Positions 1 to 9,252 are shown, numbered from the stretch's first letter. The stretch is 64,000 nt of DNA from Lactobacillus colini (GCF_017874575.1 NZ_JAGGLU010000007.1:1-64000); one strand, 5' to 3'. Numbers and translations are program-made. The notes: generated by a model not told the origin, from the letters alone.

Positions 1-90
1 TATATCGAATACTATAACAATGAAAGAATAAAAGACAGACTAAAAGGCCTGACTCCGATAGAATATCGAAATCAAGCCTTAGCATCTTAG
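1..90 (+). pseudogene. IS3-family (IS150-like) transposase OrfB, C-terminal end
   Basis: An open frame enters from the window edge and stops at 88-90. Its last residues read LKGLTPIEYRNQALAS, which is the typical end of the rve integrase domain in IS150-group OrfB transposases. Only 29 codons lie inside the window, so it cannot be told whether the gene is intact upstream. Confidence 0.75.
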
Positions 91-96
91 ATTAAG

Positions 97-124
97 TTTT
101 TGTCCAACTTTTGCGGCTCAGTAC
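97..124 (+). repeat. Probable right end of the IS3-family element
   Basis: Just after the transposase stop lies a TGTCCAACTTTTGCGG segment followed by CTCAGTACA. Sequences of this kind form the terminal inverted repeat of IS150-like elements in lactobacilli. The matching left end is outside the window, so the boundary is inferred from resemblance. Confidence 0.45.
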
Positions 125-314
125 AATAAAACGTTGATATATCAGTATTTTTATTAATTTATAAATTGAATACTTTTTAGAATTTAAGTCATATACTATT
201 TTATAAGGTTTATTAGCCGTTCTTTAATAGGTAAGCGTGTCATAACGGAGTACGTATAATTCATTAGCTAGCTGTCCTATATTTTATTTATCAATTTTCA
301 AGGAGGACAAAAAT

Positions 315-494
315 ATGACTGAACATCCAATTGTTCCTGTCCAATATAACCAGCTCCCTAAATCTGATTTACAGACACAATCTAACCTAATTCTTAGCGT
401 CAAAACTCAGGCTATTGAATTCAATTTTTTCAAAGGAGTCGAACACGAAATGGTGAATAATATCGTGGAAAAGTTGCTTCATGAAAATAATTGA
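315..494 (+). CDS. IS66 OrfA-like protein, 59 residues
   Basis: The frame starts at an ATG behind AGGAGGACAAAA and overlaps the next gene by 14 bases (its TGA is at 492-494, the next ATG at 481). The product starts MTEHPIVPVQYNQLP and carries no catalytic motif. Position and coupling match the small first ORF (TnpA) of IS66 elements in lactobacilli. It is shorter than usual TnpA and may be decayed. Confidence 0.5.
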   Translation: MTEHPIVPVQYNQLPKSDLQTQSNLILSVKTQAIEFNFFKGVEHEMVNNIVEKLLHENN

Positions 495-681
495 TCTCTC
501 TGAATTTGGTCAAGTCTACATCGTCTGTGGTAAGACTGATATGAGACGTGGAATTGCTTCGCTTTCTCTGATTATCAAGGAAGATTTTGAACGTGATCCA
601 ATGTCTGGTGAAGTCTTTCTCTTTTGTGGAGCTAAGCAAGACATCTTCAAGACACTCTATTGGGACGATCAAGGATTCTGA
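481..681 (+). pseudogene. IS66 TnpB, truncated by an internal stop
   Basis: The product reads as the N-terminal half of the IS66 Orf2 (TnpB) family: the segments YIVCGKTDMRRGIASL and FLFCGAKQD are family hallmarks. Translation stops after YWDDQGF at a TGA that sits where the family has Trp. The codons after it (LLYKRFENGKL) continue the family pattern for about ten residues and then diverge. The frame is therefore a nonsense-mutated, 3'-truncated TnpB of 66 residues instead of about 115. It cannot support transposition without TnpC. Confidence 0.75.
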
Positions 682-732
682 TTACTATATAAAAGGTTCG
701 AAAATGGCAAGCTTATAATACTTTTGAGTGCT

Positions 733-768
733 AAAAAACATGTTCATTTTTTGTGAACATGTTTTTTT
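733..768. terminator. Bidirectional rho-independent terminator
   Basis: A long A-rich/T-rich hairpin with arms AAAAAACATGTTCA and TGAACATGTTTTTT around a short T-rich loop. It ends the IS66 remnant on the plus strand. It also lies downstream of the rhamnosidase operon on the minus strand. Confidence 0.75.
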
Positions 769-869
769 AAAAAAGTATATCTCTATATAAATATGTGTTT
801 ATTGGCTATCATAAGTAAAATTTACTGTAGTTTTGCGTATTCTCCTACTTACCAGTGATTAAGCCCTTC

Positions 870-3134
870 TTACTTTTTTATTTTAATAAACGTCATTATT
901 CTTCTCTCATCCACTTCAGACTCATTCAAATCAAAATCTTTTAATTCATCTGAAATTTGATAATCAACATTTTTAGGTAAACTTACCTGATATTTAATAC
1001 ATTTCTTTGAATATATAGTCTTCACTTCAATTAATCCATGAATTGTATTAATACTAATCTCTGTATTGCCTAATTCGGAATTGAAATAAGGACTTAATTC
1101 TATCTTATTGAGCCCAGCTGTCTCTTCCAACAGCTTAATACCACCAATAGCTTCAAAATACCATTTTATATAACTAGAAAACATAGCATGATTAGCTGAA
1201 TCGGCAGGATGGTGAACAAATTGCTCTTCTAATATTTTATTTCCACGTTTGAGCATATATTTGAAGCTTATATTGGTCTCATTAGTTAACCAATTATAAA
1301 CATAGTCATCATAGCCTAATTCATGTAATTTAGAATACAAAATTGACTGTCCAAATATACCGCTTGACCATACACCATTATTCTTATCAATCAAAGTTAG
1401 CAATTGTTTAAGCAACACTTTTTGACTTCCCAAGTTTAATGCTAAGGCAAATGCATAAGAAGATTCGGTCTTTTCTCCAAAGCTACCATCATTATTTTGA
1501 TATAACTTAATAATTTCTTGACGAATTATTTGATTATCCTTCTTTAAACTAGCAGTATTTTTGCCTAAAATTTCTGCTATTCGCTGATTCATTTCATTAA
1601 ATAATAAGATTGTAGCGTAACCTACAAATGCCTTATCAGGTGTTGAATAAAATACACCCGTAATAATTGGACTACCATGGTCTCCAATACAATGTTGAGC
1701 CAAATCTTCAAGTTTCCAAGTCTTGAAATACTCGTATTGCTTTTCAACATATTGATAAGTGTCTAATACTAACTCTTTATCACCATAAAACTGATAAGTT
1801 TTATATATTAAATACGGTAGGACAAACTGCCAAAGAAGTGGTCCCTCGGTTGGCGCAGTGCCTTGAGTTTCAATACCTATATATGGTGCGGTTTCTGGTA
1901 TTCCTCCTTTTTCAGTTTGACCTAAAATAAAATCATAAATTGTCTTTTTATTAAATTGACTTAAATCAAATGAATATAGCATTGACATAGCCAAAGCGAC
2001 TATATCACCACCATACTGTAATCTTTCACGCGCACAGTCTTCAAAAATAGCATGTACATTATTTAAGCGCGTGTTAATTCCTGCATCAAATAGTTCATTA
2101 AAAAATCGATTACCAGTTTTAACATTACCAATTTGCTTCAAATCAGTATGAACCGGAATAGCTTCAATCAGCTCAATCTCTTCTATTGATATACCCGAAA
2201 TAATTACATATCTAAAAGAGTGATAGGTAAACTTATTTTCATACTCATAATGTCCAGAAGATAATTCTAAATGATCAATCTCCTCTGCTTTATCTGGTGC
2301 ACCTGGTCCACCTTTTACCTCTTCATAAACGCCAATACCACCAGCATATGAAGCAGAAAAATCTAATTTATCATTTTCATCTTTACTTTCACAATACTTT
2401 AATTCTATAGTTGCATCAACTTTAGGATTTATTTTCAAATGAATAAAGCCACTAGTTACCTGTCCAAAATCAACAAATAAATAATTATTTTTCCAATTTT
2501 TAATCACTTTAGCAGATATTGGACCAAACTTTTTGATTTTAGGAATAAAACTTCGCATAAAAGTTTTATTATCATTAATTGAAACTTTAATATGTTTGAA
2601 AGCAACTTTTTTACCTGCATAATTAGGATCAATAGATTCACCTAAGTAAACATTATTAAATTTAATTTCACTAGCATGTGCCTGCCAAGTTGCATCTGAA
2701 ACACATAAGCGTTCACCATTATCCTCAATAATGTCTAGAACAAACTTAGGCTCACCAATTGCCAGATTTTCTCTAAAATTATGTTTACCAAAAAACAACA
2801 ATGGTGCTGGATTATACATACCATTCCCCAATTGAACAGTAACAGTATTAACTCCGATATGAATTAATTCAGAAATATCATACTCTTCATAATATTTTCT
2901 CTTAGAATAGTAAGTCCAATCATTATTAAGAACATCAGTAGTGACTAATTTACCATTAATTTTAACTATATAATATCCTAAAGAACAAATTCTTATCTTT
3001 GTCCTTTTAACAGATGAAATTAAGAATTGCTTTTCATAAATAATACTTGGATTTTCTTCATAATAGTTTCTATCATTAGCTCCATAATCTATATGTCTTC
3101 TAGTTAACCAAGAGCCTCTAAACAATTCCGTCAT
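870..3134 (-). CDS. Alpha-L-rhamnosidase (GH78)
   Basis: This cytoplasmic enzyme of 754 residues should release L-rhamnose from rhamnosylated glycosides. No signal peptide is visible. The N-terminal beta-sandwich carries YLGESIDPNY (about 163-172), a variant of the GH78 motif before the substrate site. An FRY element lies at about 307-309. The (alpha/alpha)6 barrel holds DCARERLQYGGD (366-377), which contains the acidic residues of the catalytic pocket, including the Glu of RER expected to be the general acid. The ATG overlaps the stop of the upstream EIIC gene by one base (TAATG), so the two are translationally coupled. The pairing suggests that a rhamnose-containing disaccharide or plant glycoside enters through that EIIC. 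The exact substrate is unknown. Confidence 0.85.
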   Translation of the reverse strand: MTELFRGSWLTRRHIDYGANDRNYYEENPSIIYEKQFLISSVKRTKIRICSLGYYIVKINGKLVTTDVLNNDWTYYSKRKYYEEYDISELIHIGVNTVTVQLGNGMYNPAPLLFFGKHNFRENLAIGEPKFVLDIIEDNGERLCVSDATWQAHASEIKFNNVYLGESIDPNYAGKKVAFKHIKVSINDNKTFMRSFIPKIKKFGPISAKVIKNWKNNYLFVDFGQVTSGFIHLKINPKVDATIELKYCESKDENDKLDFSASYAGGIGVYEEVKGGPGAPDKAEEIDHLELSSGHYEYENKFTYHSFRYVIISGISIEEIELIEAIPVHTDLKQIGNVKTGNRFFNELFDAGINTRLNNVHAIFEDCARERLQYGGDIVALAMSMLYSFDLSQFNKKTIYDFILGQTEKGGIPETAPYIGIETQGTAPTEGPLLWQFVLPYLIYKTYQFYGDKELVLDTYQYVEKQYEYFKTWKLEDLAQHCIGDHGSPIITGVFYSTPDKAFVGYATILLFNEMNQRIAEILGKNTASLKKDNQIIRQEIIKLYQNNDGSFGEKTESSYAFALALNLGSQKVLLKQLLTLIDKNNGVWSSGIFGQSILYSKLHELGYDDYVYNWLTNETNISFKYMLKRGNKILEEQFVHHPADSANHAMFSSYIKWYFEAIGGIKLLEETAGLNKIELSPYFNSELGNTEISINTIHGLIEVKTIYSKKCIKYQVSLPKNVDYQISDELKDFDLNESEVDERRIMTFIKIKK

Positions 3135-4429
3135 TATTTACCATCACTCTCTCCTTTTATCTCTGCTTCCATATTCCTTTTATCGGCAATTTTAACAAAT
3201 GGAAGCCAAATTAAGGTTACAACTATAAGATCTATAAACTGCAAAACTGCCCCCTGCCAGCTACCAGTTACTAAAAATCCACTAACAATAACTGGAGTGG
3301 TCCAAGGAACCTGAACTAAGCCAGTTGGAATTGGCACAAAGTGAGTTGCAAACGCTAAATATGAAATAACAACACTAGCCATATTACTAAATACAAGTGG
3401 AATAAAATATGTAAAGTCTAACATCAGTGGCACACCAAATAAAGTCGGTTCACCAATATTAAAAATATACGGAACTAATGCCACTTTTTTCAAAGCTCGA
3501 TAACGGCTACTTTTAGCAACGATCGCAATAGCAATAATTGCACCGATAACACCAATACCCGCAAAGTTATCCCAAAAACTTTGGTTAACAATATTAGGTA
3601 CAGCATGGTGGGCTAGAGAAGCAGTCTTATTTTCATCTTGTAAAACTTGTAATATAGGAGTCATAACGCCATTTACAATAGAGTCGCCATGAATTCCAAA
3701 GAACCACAAGAATTGTGAGAAAGTTTTAGCAATAACTATACCAATTAGAGATCCACCGACCGCTTTAAGTGGAGCACCTAAAACAGTATTGATTACATCA
3801 AGCGCGCTTTGCCCTGCAAATTGATCGAGTATTAATCTAATAATCCAAAATACTGTAATCACAGCAAAAGATGGAATTATTGATTCAAAAGGTTTGGAAA
3901 CTGCAGGTGGTACACTTGCAGGCAATTTAATCTTAATACCTTTTCGATCAATTGCACGATAGATTACAGCTACCAAAATTGCCACCAAAATAGCTAAGAA
4001 AATTGCCTGAGCACCAATATGACTCACATTTAATAAAGAGTTACCAGATTTATCATGCTGATAAGGTGTCAAAATAAAGAATGAAACTAGTGTAGTTAAC
4101 ACTACTGGCATTTCATCCAACTTCATTTGCTTTGCCAAATTTTTGGCAATAGCAAGCAAAACAATTAATCCTCCAATTACTAAACTAGCATCATTAACGA
4201 TTCCTAGCTTTGCGGCGAATTGATCGGGTGTCAGATGAAAAACACTAGCTAGCCAATTAGCCACAGCAGGAATCGGAAAGCTCCCAATTATCAAAAATAC
4301 AGAAGTAATAATGGTAAATGGAACATAGGCTAACATCCCATCCTTGATTGCCTGAATATAGATATTTCTATTAAAAAAAGTTGTCAACTTTCCTAAGGTA
4401 GACTGAATCTTTCCTGTTTTTACAGCCAT
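3134..4429 (-). CDS. PTS EIIC, lactose/cellobiose family, orphan
   Basis: A 431-residue membrane permease of the EIIC Lac/Cel family with about ten hydrophobic segments and the family patterns WFFGIHGDSIVNGVM and FNIGEPTLFGVPLMLD. No EIIA or EIIB gene is adjacent. It must borrow them from elsewhere, possibly from the set at 36018-36698, or act as a facilitator. The start follows GGAGGATAAAAA. It is first in the operon with the rhamnosidase, is divergent from an AraC regulator, and has a cre box upstream. Transport of a rhamnosylated sugar is inferred from context only. Confidence 0.88.
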   Translation of the reverse strand: MAVKTGKIQSTLGKLTTFFNRNIYIQAIKDGMLAYVPFTIITSVFLIIGSFPIPAVANWLASVFHLTPDQFAAKLGIVNDASLVIGGLIVLLAIAKNLAKQMKLDEMPVVLTTLVSFFILTPYQHDKSGNSLLNVSHIGAQAIFLAILVAILVAVIYRAIDRKGIKIKLPASVPPAVSKPFESIIPSFAVITVFWIIRLILDQFAGQSALDVINTVLGAPLKAVGGSLIGIVIAKTFSQFLWFFGIHGDSIVNGVMTPILQVLQDENKTASLAHHAVPNIVNQSFWDNFAGIGVIGAIIAIAIVAKSSRYRALKKVALVPYIFNIGEPTLFGVPLMLDFTYFIPLVFSNMASVVISYLAFATHFVPIPTGLVQVPWTTPVIVSGFLVTGSWQGAVLQFIDLIVVTLIWLPFVKIADKRNMEAEIKGESDGK

Positions 4430-4488
4430 TTTTTATCCTCCAAAAATACTTTTTTTACTTGATTTACAATTAGTATTGTATATTTGTA

Positions 4489-4503
4489 TTGAAAACGCTA
4501 CAA
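4489..4503. promoter_or_regulatory. cre box (CcpA) between rhamnosidase operon and araC-type gene
   Basis: TTGAAAACGCTACAA agrees with the catabolite-responsive element consensus at most positions, the right half-site being weaker. It sits between the two divergent genes and could mediate CcpA repression of either or both. Confidence 0.55.
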
Positions 4504-4547
4504 TATCAGTATTACAAATAAAAAATATCATTTTTACAGGTTATAGT

Positions 4548-5510
4548 ATGGATGAGCAACTTTTAAAACATTTTTTAGAACCTACGCCTATTGAAGTTAA
4601 GCAATTAAAGAACCACAAGTTTTACAATGATTACGACAAAAAAACTTTTATTGGTAATCCATTATCTAAGATTCCCGTTTTTTCAGAACAATTTTTTATT
4701 GATCAACCGCTTTACATCTCCAAACATAGTAGATTCGCACCATATCCTGAGCACACTCATACTTTTATGGAAATTAACTACGTTTTAAAAGGTGAAGTAA
4801 CCGAAACAATTAATAATGAAAAGATCACATTACATGCTGGTGACTTTTTATTGCTTGATTCTGGAACATCGCATTCTATTGAAGAGTTAAAATATTCAGA
4901 TATCATGCTTAATATTGACTTTCACGACAGTTCTATTAACTTTAAAAAATTACAAAATCTTGGTGAATCCGATAATCTAAATAGTCTTTTCTTAGCCAAT
5001 ATGTTAAGTCATAACTTTTTGATTTTTTATAAAGATCAATCTGAGCCAAGATTAAGAGAATTAGCTAATCTAATTATCGAAGAGTATTTTTCATCTGAAA
5101 ATAGCTCATATAGCATCATTTCATCCTTAACACACAGCTTTTTGTTAATGCTAGTGAGAAATATAAATATTTCTTCTATTAAATTTAACGATAACAATCA
5201 AAGGATTATTTATCGCATCTTAACCGATATCAGGGACAATTATTCAACTGTTTCGCTCAGTAGTTTATCTGAGAAGTATAATTATAATCGAAATTATCTT
5301 AGTAATTTATTTAAGCAAACCATTGGCAAATCTTTCTCTAGTGTTTTACTAGAAAAGAAGCTTTCTGTTGCATATTATCTTTTGCTAAATAGTAAATTAT
5401 CAATTGCAGAAATTGCAGAGGAATCTGGCTTTTCGAACATGACGTTTTTCTATAAAAAGTTTAAAGAGCTGTATAATACTACGCCTCATAATGTAAACAA
5501 GAAAAATTGA
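4548..5510 (+). CDS. AraC-family transcriptional regulator
   Basis: A 320-residue regulator with an N-terminal cupin-like sensor domain (FAPYPEHTHTFMEINYVLKG, HAGDFLLLDSG) and a C-terminal double helix-turn-helix (YNYNRNYLSNLFKQTIG, then IAEIAEESGFSNMTFFYKKF). The frame extends upstream to a TTG at 4476, but the ATG at 4548 is chosen because it starts at a natural N-terminus and avoids translating the cre/promoter region. It is divergent from the EIIC-rhamnosidase operon and is its likely activator, with a sugar as inducer. Confidence 0.85.
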   Translation: MDEQLLKHFLEPTPIEVKQLKNHKFYNDYDKKTFIGNPLSKIPVFSEQFFIDQPLYISKHSRFAPYPEHTHTFMEINYVLKGEVTETINNEKITLHAGDFLLLDSGTSHSIEELKYSDIMLNIDFHDSSINFKKLQNLGESDNLNSLFLANMLSHNFLIFYKDQSEPRLRELANLIIEEYFSSENSSYSIISSLTHSFLLMLVRNINISSIKFNDNNQRIIYRILTDIRDNYSTVSLSSLSEKYNYNRNYLSNLFKQTIGKSFSSVLLEKKLSVAYYLLLNSKLSIAEIAEESGFSNMTFFYKKFKELYNTTPHNVNKKN

Positions 5511-5543
5511 ATAATAACTTATTAAATTCTAATTTACACAAAA

Positions 5544-5571
5544 AATCAGTAATCAAAATTGACTACTGATT
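5544..5571. terminator. Hairpin terminator after the AraC gene
   Basis: The arms AATCAGTAATCA and TGACTACTGATT pair with one mismatch and are followed by a T-rich stretch. It may serve both the AraC gene and the converging sorbose operon. Confidence 0.55.
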
Positions 5572-5619
5572 CTTCAATGTTTTATTTAACTGTATATATT
5601 TATGCAATAATTTATTTGT

Positions 5620-5781
5620 TTATGTCAATTTAACCAGTCCTAGTAATTGTCCAATTCCAATGAAAATTATTACTATTCCTAAAATTAAATATAACCAATC
5701 ATAATGACCAGTTTTCTTTTTGTATAGAAAGCCAGTTGAAGATAACATAAATCCAATTCCCAAAGTTATCCAATTGTTCAT
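5620..5781 (-). CDS. Small membrane protein of the sorbose operon, 53 residues
   Basis: The ATG abuts the stop of the EIID gene directly (TAGATG), and the frame runs 53 codons to a TAA. The product is MNNWITLGIGFMLSSTGF, then a lysine patch (YKKKTGHY), then a second hydrophobic segment (about residues 29-50, WLYLILGIVIIFIGIGQLLG). Two membrane spans with a short positive loop are likely. Position at the end of a mannose-class PTS operon suggests an accessory role, but no function is recognised. It sits where sorG is found in L. casei. Confidence 0.7.
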   Translation of the reverse strand: MNNWITLGIGFMLSSTGFLYKKKTGHYDWLYLILGIVIIFIGIGQLLGLVKLT

Positions 5782-6645
5782 CTATTTTAAAATTCCTAAC
5801 CAATAACCAAGAATGCCTATGCCAAATAATATAAAGATAAGAATAATAGGGCTTACTCTCTTTTTTAGCAAATACATCATCAATAAAGTTAAGCCTAAGG
5901 CTAGTAAACCTGGACACATTTGATCCAAAATATTTTGAACAGTTGTAATCGTTGTTTTTCCATTAATTGTAGTTTTTGATACAACTAATGGAACTTTAAT
6001 AGTAGTCCATGTGTTCACCAATACGCCCATTATGAAGAGACCTAATACAGTAGCACCTTCTGTTAATTTCTTCAAAAAATCGCCGGACATATCTTGAACA
6101 AATGATATACCTCTATCAAGCCCTAACTTAAGACCGTACCACTTCAGTGCCAATCGTACAGCATTAAATACCACAAAAAATAATACCGGGCCTAGCCAGG
6201 ATCCTTGTAATGCTAATGTCGCACCTAAAGCAGCTAAAATAGGTCTTAATGTTCCCCACATTACAGGATCGCCCACACCACAAAGAGGTCCCATCAATCC
6301 AATTTTTAAACTATTAATAGTTTCTTCACTAACATCTTCACCTTGTGCCTTAGCTTGTTCCAGTGCGCTAGTCATACCAACAACAGGACCACAAAAACCT
6401 GGAGTGACATTAAAAAATGTATTATGTCTCTTTAAAGCTGCAACTTGGTCATCCTTATTTTTATAAACTCTTTTAATAGTGGGAATCATATCAACACAGA
6501 ATGCCAATGCATGCATTCTTTCATAGTTATATGATGCTTGCTGAAAATTTTCAAAAATAAACGTCTGTAAAATATCTTTCTTAGTTAATTTATTTTTTAC
6601 ATGAGATTCCTTTGTCGGTGTATCTTTTTTCTTTAATTCAACCAT
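5782..6645 (-). CDS. sorD: PTS sorbose-specific EIID component
   Basis: A 287-residue membrane protein of the mannose-class EIID family: LQTFIFENFQQASYNYERMHALAF near the N-terminus, the GLMGPLCGVGDPVMWGT core (about 135-152), and a hydrophobic C-terminal hairpin. The frame is open upstream to 6678, but the ATG at 6645 has GAGG eight bases before it and starts MVELKKKDT. It works with SorC as the membrane channel that brings in L-sorbose while the EIIB subunit phosphorylates it. It lies between sorC and the small membrane protein gene in one operon. Confidence 0.9.
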   Translation of the reverse strand: MVELKKKDTPTKESHVKNKLTKKDILQTFIFENFQQASYNYERMHALAFCVDMIPTIKRVYKNKDDQVAALKRHNTFFNVTPGFCGPVVGMTSALEQAKAQGEDVSEETINSLKIGLMGPLCGVGDPVMWGTLRPILAALGATLALQGSWLGPVLFFVVFNAVRLALKWYGLKLGLDRGISFVQDMSGDFLKKLTEGATVLGLFIMGVLVNTWTTIKVPLVVSKTTINGKTTITTVQNILDQMCPGLLALGLTLLMMYLLKKRVSPIILIFILFGIGILGYWLGILK

Positions 6646-6661
6646 TTTTATTACCTCAAAG

Positions 6662-7462
6662 TTAATCCTCCAATTCATCTTCCGGCAAATCCTCTACTTT
6701 AGTAGTGATAACCGGCGTCTGCGTATTTTTATTAAATTTAGGATCGAGCTGAACATATATAAGCGCTAATACCAGGCCAACTACTCCCCAAGCCAATAAA
6801 CTTAATTTCATATAAGCGCTTAAAACAAAACCTAAATAGAAAAACTGCATTAGATATTTAACGTACATCATATTTAAGATCATTGCATATCCAACTGTCA
6901 CAATAAAGCCACCAGCTACTGCTAATCCTCCAGTAACTACCTTAGGCAGGGCATTCAAAGCATTTTGAACCATCGCTGGACTTACAAAAATGGCAACTAC
7001 GGCTGTAGGAATTGCAACACGCAAAGCCTGAACAATCAGCGACGAAAAGTTTAACCACTCCAACATTCGAAAATCTGCCTTTTCAACTGCCTTGTCAGAA
7101 GCATGCTGAAAAGCTACAGTGATTGTTCTGCATAATACCGTTAATACTTGTCCAGCTGCCGCAACAGGCAATGCAATAGCTATACCTTTAGTAACACTCT
7201 GGTTACCTATAATAACTAATATGGTAGAAATCGTACTTGCTAAAGCTGAATCAGGTGACTGTGCTGCCCCTACATTCATCCATCCTAATGCAATTAATTC
7301 CAAAGTACCACCCAGTATTAACCCCTTGACAGGATCTCCTAAAATCAATCCCATAACAGAGCATGCAATTAGAGGTCTTTGCGTTTGAAATTCATCTAGC
7401 ACACTACCAGCGCCTACAATACTTGACCAGATTGTAATCAATACAACTTGAATTGCTGACAT
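6662..7462 (-). CDS. sorC: PTS sorbose-specific EIIC component
   Basis: A 266-residue permease subunit of the mannose-class EIIC family with about seven hydrophobic segments. The N-terminal pattern includes SIVGAGSVLDEFQTQRPL and LGDPVKGLILGGTLELIALGWMNVGAAQSPD, both typical of ManY/SorC. The acidic C-terminal tail (VEDLPEDELED) is cytoplasmic. It is the third PTS gene in sorFABCD, 16 bases after sorB and before sorD. Confidence 0.92.
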   Translation of the reverse strand: MSAIQVVLITIWSSIVGAGSVLDEFQTQRPLIACSVMGLILGDPVKGLILGGTLELIALGWMNVGAAQSPDSALASTISTILVIIGNQSVTKGIAIALPVAAAGQVLTVLCRTITVAFQHASDKAVEKADFRMLEWLNFSSLIVQALRVAIPTAVVAIFVSPAMVQNALNALPKVVTGGLAVAGGFIVTVGYAMILNMMYVKYLMQFFYLGFVLSAYMKLSLLAWGVVGLVLALIYVQLDPKFNKNTQTPVITTKVEDLPEDELED

Positions 7463-7478
7463 TTTCTACACCTAAATT

Positions 7479-7970
7479 CTATTTGCCATACTTTTCATCA
7501 ATTATTTTTAAAATATCTTTTTTAGAGTCATCAGCTAATACTCTTAAATCCAAATCCACACCTAAATTATGTAATTCTCTAAATGCCTTGATATCCTGAG
7601 AATCTACAGAAATAGCTTTAGTAATTTGCGTTTTTCCTTGTTCATAACGCATTCCACCTATATTAATTGATTTTAGAGAAATACCTCCTTTCACTATATC
7701 TACCACCTCAGAAGGATTGGTAAATAAATAAAATACAGTATCATTAGCATATTTAGGATTATGATATGTTGCAATGGCTTTTTCTACATCTACCACGTTA
7801 ACTTTCATACCAGCAGGTGCTGCCTGCTTAACAATCTTCTTTCTAATGTCATCATTAAAGACTTCTGCACTAACAATGATTATTCTTTTAGCATTAGCTT
7901 GTTTTGCCCATACAGTTGCAACCTGTCCATGGATCAATCTGTCATCAATTCTAGCAAAGTTAATAATCAT
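7479..7970 (-). CDS. sorB: PTS sorbose-specific EIIB component
   Basis: A cytoplasmic EIIB of the mannose class, 163 residues. RIDDRLIHGQV at the N-terminus holds the phosphorylated His14. It passes phosphate from SorA to incoming L-sorbose, giving sorbose 1-phosphate. The start overlaps the sorA stop by one base (TAATG), so the two are coupled and made in similar amounts. Confidence 0.93.
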   Translation of the reverse strand: MIINFARIDDRLIHGQVATVWAKQANAKRIIIVSAEVFNDDIRKKIVKQAAPAGMKVNVVDVEKAIATYHNPKYANDTVFYLFTNPSEVVDIVKGGISLKSINIGGMRYEQGKTQITKAISVDSQDIKAFRELHNLGVDLDLRVLADDSKKDILKIIDEKYGK

Positions 7971-8386
7971 TAAAAATCATCTCCCTCATCTTTATCTTGT
8001 ATTTGACTCAAAATACTGATATATTGCTTTGAATTTGAAGAAATCATCTCAACAATTTCATCTATAGTTTTAGTTTCTAGATTAGTTGCAATTTCTAAAA
8101 GCATTGGTAGGCACATCCCAGCAACTACATCATTAACTTTTCCCTTAAGTGCTAAAATAGATGCAGCATTGTATGGTGTTCCAGAAAATAAATCCGTTAC
8201 TACTAATACATTTTCTGCAGTATCGCCATTTATTTCAGAAGTTATTTTATCCTCAACATCCTTTAATCCTTCTCCTGATTCAAAAGTTAAAGGGATAAAA
8301 TCAGGTACTTTTCCAAATATCATTTGAACTGCTTCTTTAAATGCTACTGCAGTTTTAGCATGACCAACTAAAATTATCTTTTTCAT
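7970..8386 (-). CDS. sorA: PTS sorbose-specific EIIA component
   Basis: A 138-residue EIIA of the mannose class. KKIILVGHAKTA carries the active-site His9, and VTDLFSGTPYNAA is the conserved loop. The longer frame to 8419 would read into sorF, so the ATG at 8386 behind GAGAGG is used. HPr phosphorylates it and it hands the phosphate to SorB. It lies five bases after the sorF stop. Confidence 0.92.
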   Translation of the reverse strand: MKKIILVGHAKTAVAFKEAVQMIFGKVPDFIPLTFESGEGLKDVEDKITSEINGDTAENVLVVTDLFSGTPYNAASILALKGKVNDVVAGMCLPMLLEIATNLETKTIDEIVEMISSNSKQYISILSQIQDKDEGDDF

Positions 8387-8390
8387 GATT

Positions 8391-9191
8391 CTAGCCTCTC
8401 GATTTACCCCCTGCGACATTAATTGTTACGCCGGTAATATAACTAGCACGATTTGAAAGAAGATACGCAACCAAATCTGCTACTTCATATAAATGACCGC
8501 TCCTTCCCATTGGTGTAGTTGTGGTACTGCTGTATCCAGCACGTAATTGATCAACTGTAATATTTCTAGTATAGGCTAGAGCTCTTTCATAACTTGGTGT
8601 CCGTAATCCAGTTGCTTCCATAATGCCAGGTGCCACGCCTACAACGCGAATATTATATTTTCCTAATTCTTTAGCAAGCGATCGAGTAAATGCATTTATT
8701 GCACCTTTAGTTGCTGAGTAAATACTTTGTCCCAGTGAACCTTCAAGACCAGCCTCTGAAGACATGTTAACAATGACGCCATTTTTTTGCTTTATAAGAT
8801 ATTTTCCAACTGCTTGCGTCATTAACATCACACTTTTTACATTGACATTGAACATTTTTTGCCAGTCATCTTCATCCATTTCATATTGACTATCGGCTAC
8901 TTTGTCATCGACTAATAGTCTAGGTAAATTTATCCCGGCATTATTAACTAATCCATCAATATGCCCATTTTTTTCAATGGCATTTTTGACGACAGATTCA
9001 ACATCTTCTTTTTTAGTTACATCTGCTTTTACGAATTCAACATGTTCAATATTGTCTTCTAGCGCATTTAGATCAGCATCAATGACTCTAGCACCTTCTT
9101 TTGCTAGTTCTTTAACAATAGCTAATCCTATACCCGATGATCCACCGGTTACTATGTAGTTTTTGCCTTTGATATCTAACCAATTTTCCAT
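8391..9191 (-). CDS. sorF: Sorbitol-6-phosphate dehydrogenase (SDR family)
   Basis: A 266-residue short-chain dehydrogenase that should oxidise D-glucitol 6-phosphate to fructose 6-phosphate with NAD. Visible motifs are TGGSSGIG (nucleotide binding), NNAG, the catalytic Ser of MSSEAG and YSATK (Tyr and Lys). ITGVTINVAGGKSRG is the C-terminus. The ATG at 9191 follows GGAGGATAACAGT; upstream in-frame codons are leader. It is the first gene of sorFABCD, the order described for the L. casei L-sorbose operon, and feeds its product into glycolysis. It would act on the glucitol phosphate made by SorE. Confidence 0.88.
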   Translation of the reverse strand: MENWLDIKGKNYIVTGGSSGIGLAIVKELAKEGARVIDADLNALEDNIEHVEFVKADVTKKEDVESVVKNAIEKNGHIDGLVNNAGINLPRLLVDDKVADSQYEMDEDDWQKMFNVNVKSVMLMTQAVGKYLIKQKNGVIVNMSSEAGLEGSLGQSIYSATKGAINAFTRSLAKELGKYNIRVVGVAPGIMEATGLRTPSYERALAYTRNITVDQLRAGYSSTTTTPMGRSGHLYEVADLVAYLLSNRASYITGVTINVAGGKSRG

Positions 9192-9238
9192 ACTGTTATC
9201 CTCCACTATAACATTTGTGATTTGGTTTATACTTTCAA

Positions 9239-9252
9239 AGTTAGCGCTCTCA
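9239..9252. promoter_or_regulatory. cre box upstream of sorF
   Basis: Read on the minus strand TGAGAGCGCTAACT matches the cre consensus at 13 of 14 positions. The block AAGTTAGCGCTCT recurs before sorE (10378-10390), and an ATTTGTGA half-site precedes each copy. Confidence 0.6.

Larger units (their letters stand above)
241..768 (+). mobile_element. IS66-family remnant (left end, tnpA, broken tnpB)
   Basis: The segment starts near a GTAAGCGT-type terminal repeat that recurs at 30668 and 31632 beside other IS66 debris. It carries a strong GGAGG ribosome binding site, an OrfA-like frame and the start of TnpB. TnpC is absent, and a hairpin terminator closes the segment at 733-768. It is a decayed, immobile copy. 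Confidence 0.55.

Noticed and set aside
7119..7388. Plus-strand open frame of 89 codons inside sorC
   Set aside because: It lies opposite the EIIC gene, has no ribosome binding site and its protein has no family features. It is a shadow of the sorC reading frame.
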